A model generated the notes under the pieces. The model had not been told where the DNA came from. It did not search any database and was given only the letters and a program-made list of their open reading frames with translations. Of a stretch of DNA of 64,000 bases, positions 62,911-64,000 are shown piece after piece. Source of the stretch: AP-15 sp963724435 (lineage in GTDB: Bacteria > Pseudomonadota > Alphaproteobacteria > ATCC43930 > CGMCC-115725); NCBI GenBank assembly GCA_963724435.1, contig CAVRUN010000012.1:1-64000 (forward strand), in the 5' to 3' direction. The stretch's first letter is position 1. Each line of letters opens with the position of its first letter. Both the position numbers and the translations under genes were made by a program.

Positions 62911-64000
62911 TCAGCCGAGATCGAACGCCTCTGCTTTGAAGACAGGGATCGCACTCTCCGGGGCCAGTGAGGAGTTCACCGGCAGGACTACCCGAACGGT
63001 CGTGCCCTCGCCGACCCGGCTGGAGATCGTCAAACTCCCGCCATGTGCTTCGACCAAGCCTTTGGTGATCGGCAGGCCCAAACCCGTGCCGCCGTAGTTT
63101 CGCGTTGTCGCCGGCTTCGCCTGACCGAAAGGCTGCAACGCTCGTTCCTGCTCCTGCTCATCCATCCCGATGCCACGGTCCTCGACTTCGACGGCGGCAT
63201 TTCCGCCCGGTTCGGTAAAGACCCGGATCTGCACTTTCTCATCCTCTTTGGAGAATTTGATCGCGTTCGACAGTAAATTCAAAAATATTTGTTTCATTGC
63301 GCGCTCGTCGCCCCAGACCACGACCGGCTGCTCTGTCGCGTCAAACACCAATTCGATGTCGCGGCTGCTGGCCCGTTCGCGAACGATGCGGATCACGTCA
63401 CCGATCACCTCCTGCAAAATTACCGCTTGTTTCGCCAATTCCAGCTTGCCAGCCTCGATCTTCGACATGTCGAGAACGTCATTGATGATCGACAGCAAGT
63501 GAAGGCTGCTGGAATGAACATCCTTTATATATTCCAGATATTTGTCATTACCAATGGGTCCAAACAGTTCCTGTGAGATGATCTCCGTAAAGCCGATAAT
63601 AGCGTTGAGCGGGGTACGCAACTCATGGCTCATATTGGCCAGAAATTCGCTTTTTGAGTGATTGGCGGCCTCCGCTTGGCTGCGCGCCTGCAGCAGCCTG
63701 CGCTCGGCGGCGCGGATCTCCGTGATGTCGGAATAGACCGACAGCACGGCTCCACCCGGCATAGCGCTGCGCCGGATCTGCAGCGTGCGTCCGGTCGGCG
63801 TCTGCCGTTCCTTTACGATCGGGACCTCTCGATAAAATCGCTCGAGGCGCCGGGCGGTCTCCGCCGCAGGCTCGACATCGCCAAAATCGCCGTTGCGCGC
63901 CTGCCGCATCAGGATCTCGCCGAGCGACGTTCCGGCCGGTATAGCTTCCGGGAGATCCAGCAGCTCGCAAAACCGCGAATTGCGTGCAATCAGTCTACCA
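62911..64000 (-). CDS. PAS-domain sensor histidine kinase (5' end outside window)
   Basis: At least 363 residues remain, open to the window edge. A PAS-like part (LIARNSRFCELLDLPEAIP, QIRRSAMPGGAVLSVYSDIT) precedes the HisKA domain with the phospho-acceptor His in FLANMSHELRTPLNAIIGF. The HATPase domain has the N box (FLNLLSNAIKFS), G1 (VEDRGIGMDEQE) and G2 (NYGGTGLGLPITKGLVEAHG). It autophosphorylates and signals through an unseen response regulator. The converging MFS gene ends 25 bases away. Confidence 0.95.
   Translation of the reverse strand, partial: GRLIARNSRFCELLDLPEAIPAGTSLGEILMRQARNGDFGDVEPAAETARRLERFYREVPIVKERQTPTGRTLQIRRSAMPGGAVLSVYSDITEIRAAERRLLQARSQAEAANHSKSEFLANMSHELRTPLNAIIGFTEIISQELFGPIGNDKYLEYIKDVHSSSLHLLSIINDVLDMSKIEAGKLELAKQAVILQEVIGDVIRIVRERASSRDIELVFDATEQPVVVWGDERAMKQIFLNLLSNAIKFSKEDEKVQIRVFTEPGGNAAVEVEDRGIGMDEQEQERALQPFGQAKPATTRNYGGTGLGLPITKGLVEAHGGSLTISSRVGEGTTVRVVLPVNSSLAPESAIPVFKAEAFDLG

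Overview
The window looks like a chromosomal stretch of a GC-rich alphaproteobacterium, probably Hyphomicrobiales (Bradyrhizobium / Xanthobacteraceae-like). The reasons are a hopanoid transporter gene (hpnN), fabI-aroC-sppA and brkB-pdxH-CDF gene strings, small DUF3096 and DUF1345 membrane proteins, YajQ, and palindromic GTCATTGCGAG and GTCAT-CC repeats. Placement below class level is inference.

Layout. 1-5481 is an accessory island: two damaged ISNCY-type insertion sequences, then a lower-GC two-gene cassette (a GIY-YIG nuclease and a putative PD-(D/E)XK nuclease), then a frameshifted serine recombinase. 5550-12613 holds an LLM flavin oxidoreductase divergent from an arylsulfotransferase-like protein, a stand-alone LigD-type DNA ligase, a tiny DUF3096 protein and a DUF1800/DUF1501 pair. 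12663-18459 has kup, a small conserved ORF, a frameshifted SDR, tRNA-Glu(CUC), yajQ and a CaiB-type CoA-transferase. 18566-23226 has DUF917, DUF1345, a hydantoinase/oxoprolinase-type protein and an esterase. 23189-31001 (minus strand) is the envelope and core block fabI-aroC-sppA-hpnN-acyltransferase. 31154-34770 (plus) is brkB-pdxH-CDF-SDR.

34919-48287 is a co-directional minus-strand array of eight genes: an amidohydrolase, a Baeyer-Villiger-type monooxygenase, a CmcJ/NvfI-like protein, a LuxR regulator, a BBE-like FAD oxidase, a DUF4242-cyclase fusion, a molybdopterin sulfite-oxidase-type enzyme and a very large SAM-cyclase-AAA-TPR-alpha/beta-hydrolase fusion. It reads like an oxidative catabolic or modification locus with its own regulator and two nucleotide cyclases. 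I regard it, and the nuclease cassette at 3296-4848, as the best candidates for undescribed systems.

48550-53950 is a second unstable region: small secreted proteins, a clean IS3 copy with 3-bp target duplication, a MntA/HepT toxin-antitoxin pair with a frameshifted toxin, and a truncated TPR gene made of 144-bp tandem repeats. 53968-57863 encodes CoA-ester metabolism (a hydratase-dehydrogenase fusion, a cysteine-less thiolase-like protein and its DUF35 partner). The end holds a TSUP exporter, an alpha/beta hydrolase, a DHA2-type MFS pump and a histidine kinase running off the window.

Several otherwise well-conserved genes carry single-base indels, some in G/C runs. Sequencing error should be excluded before they are called pseudogenes.
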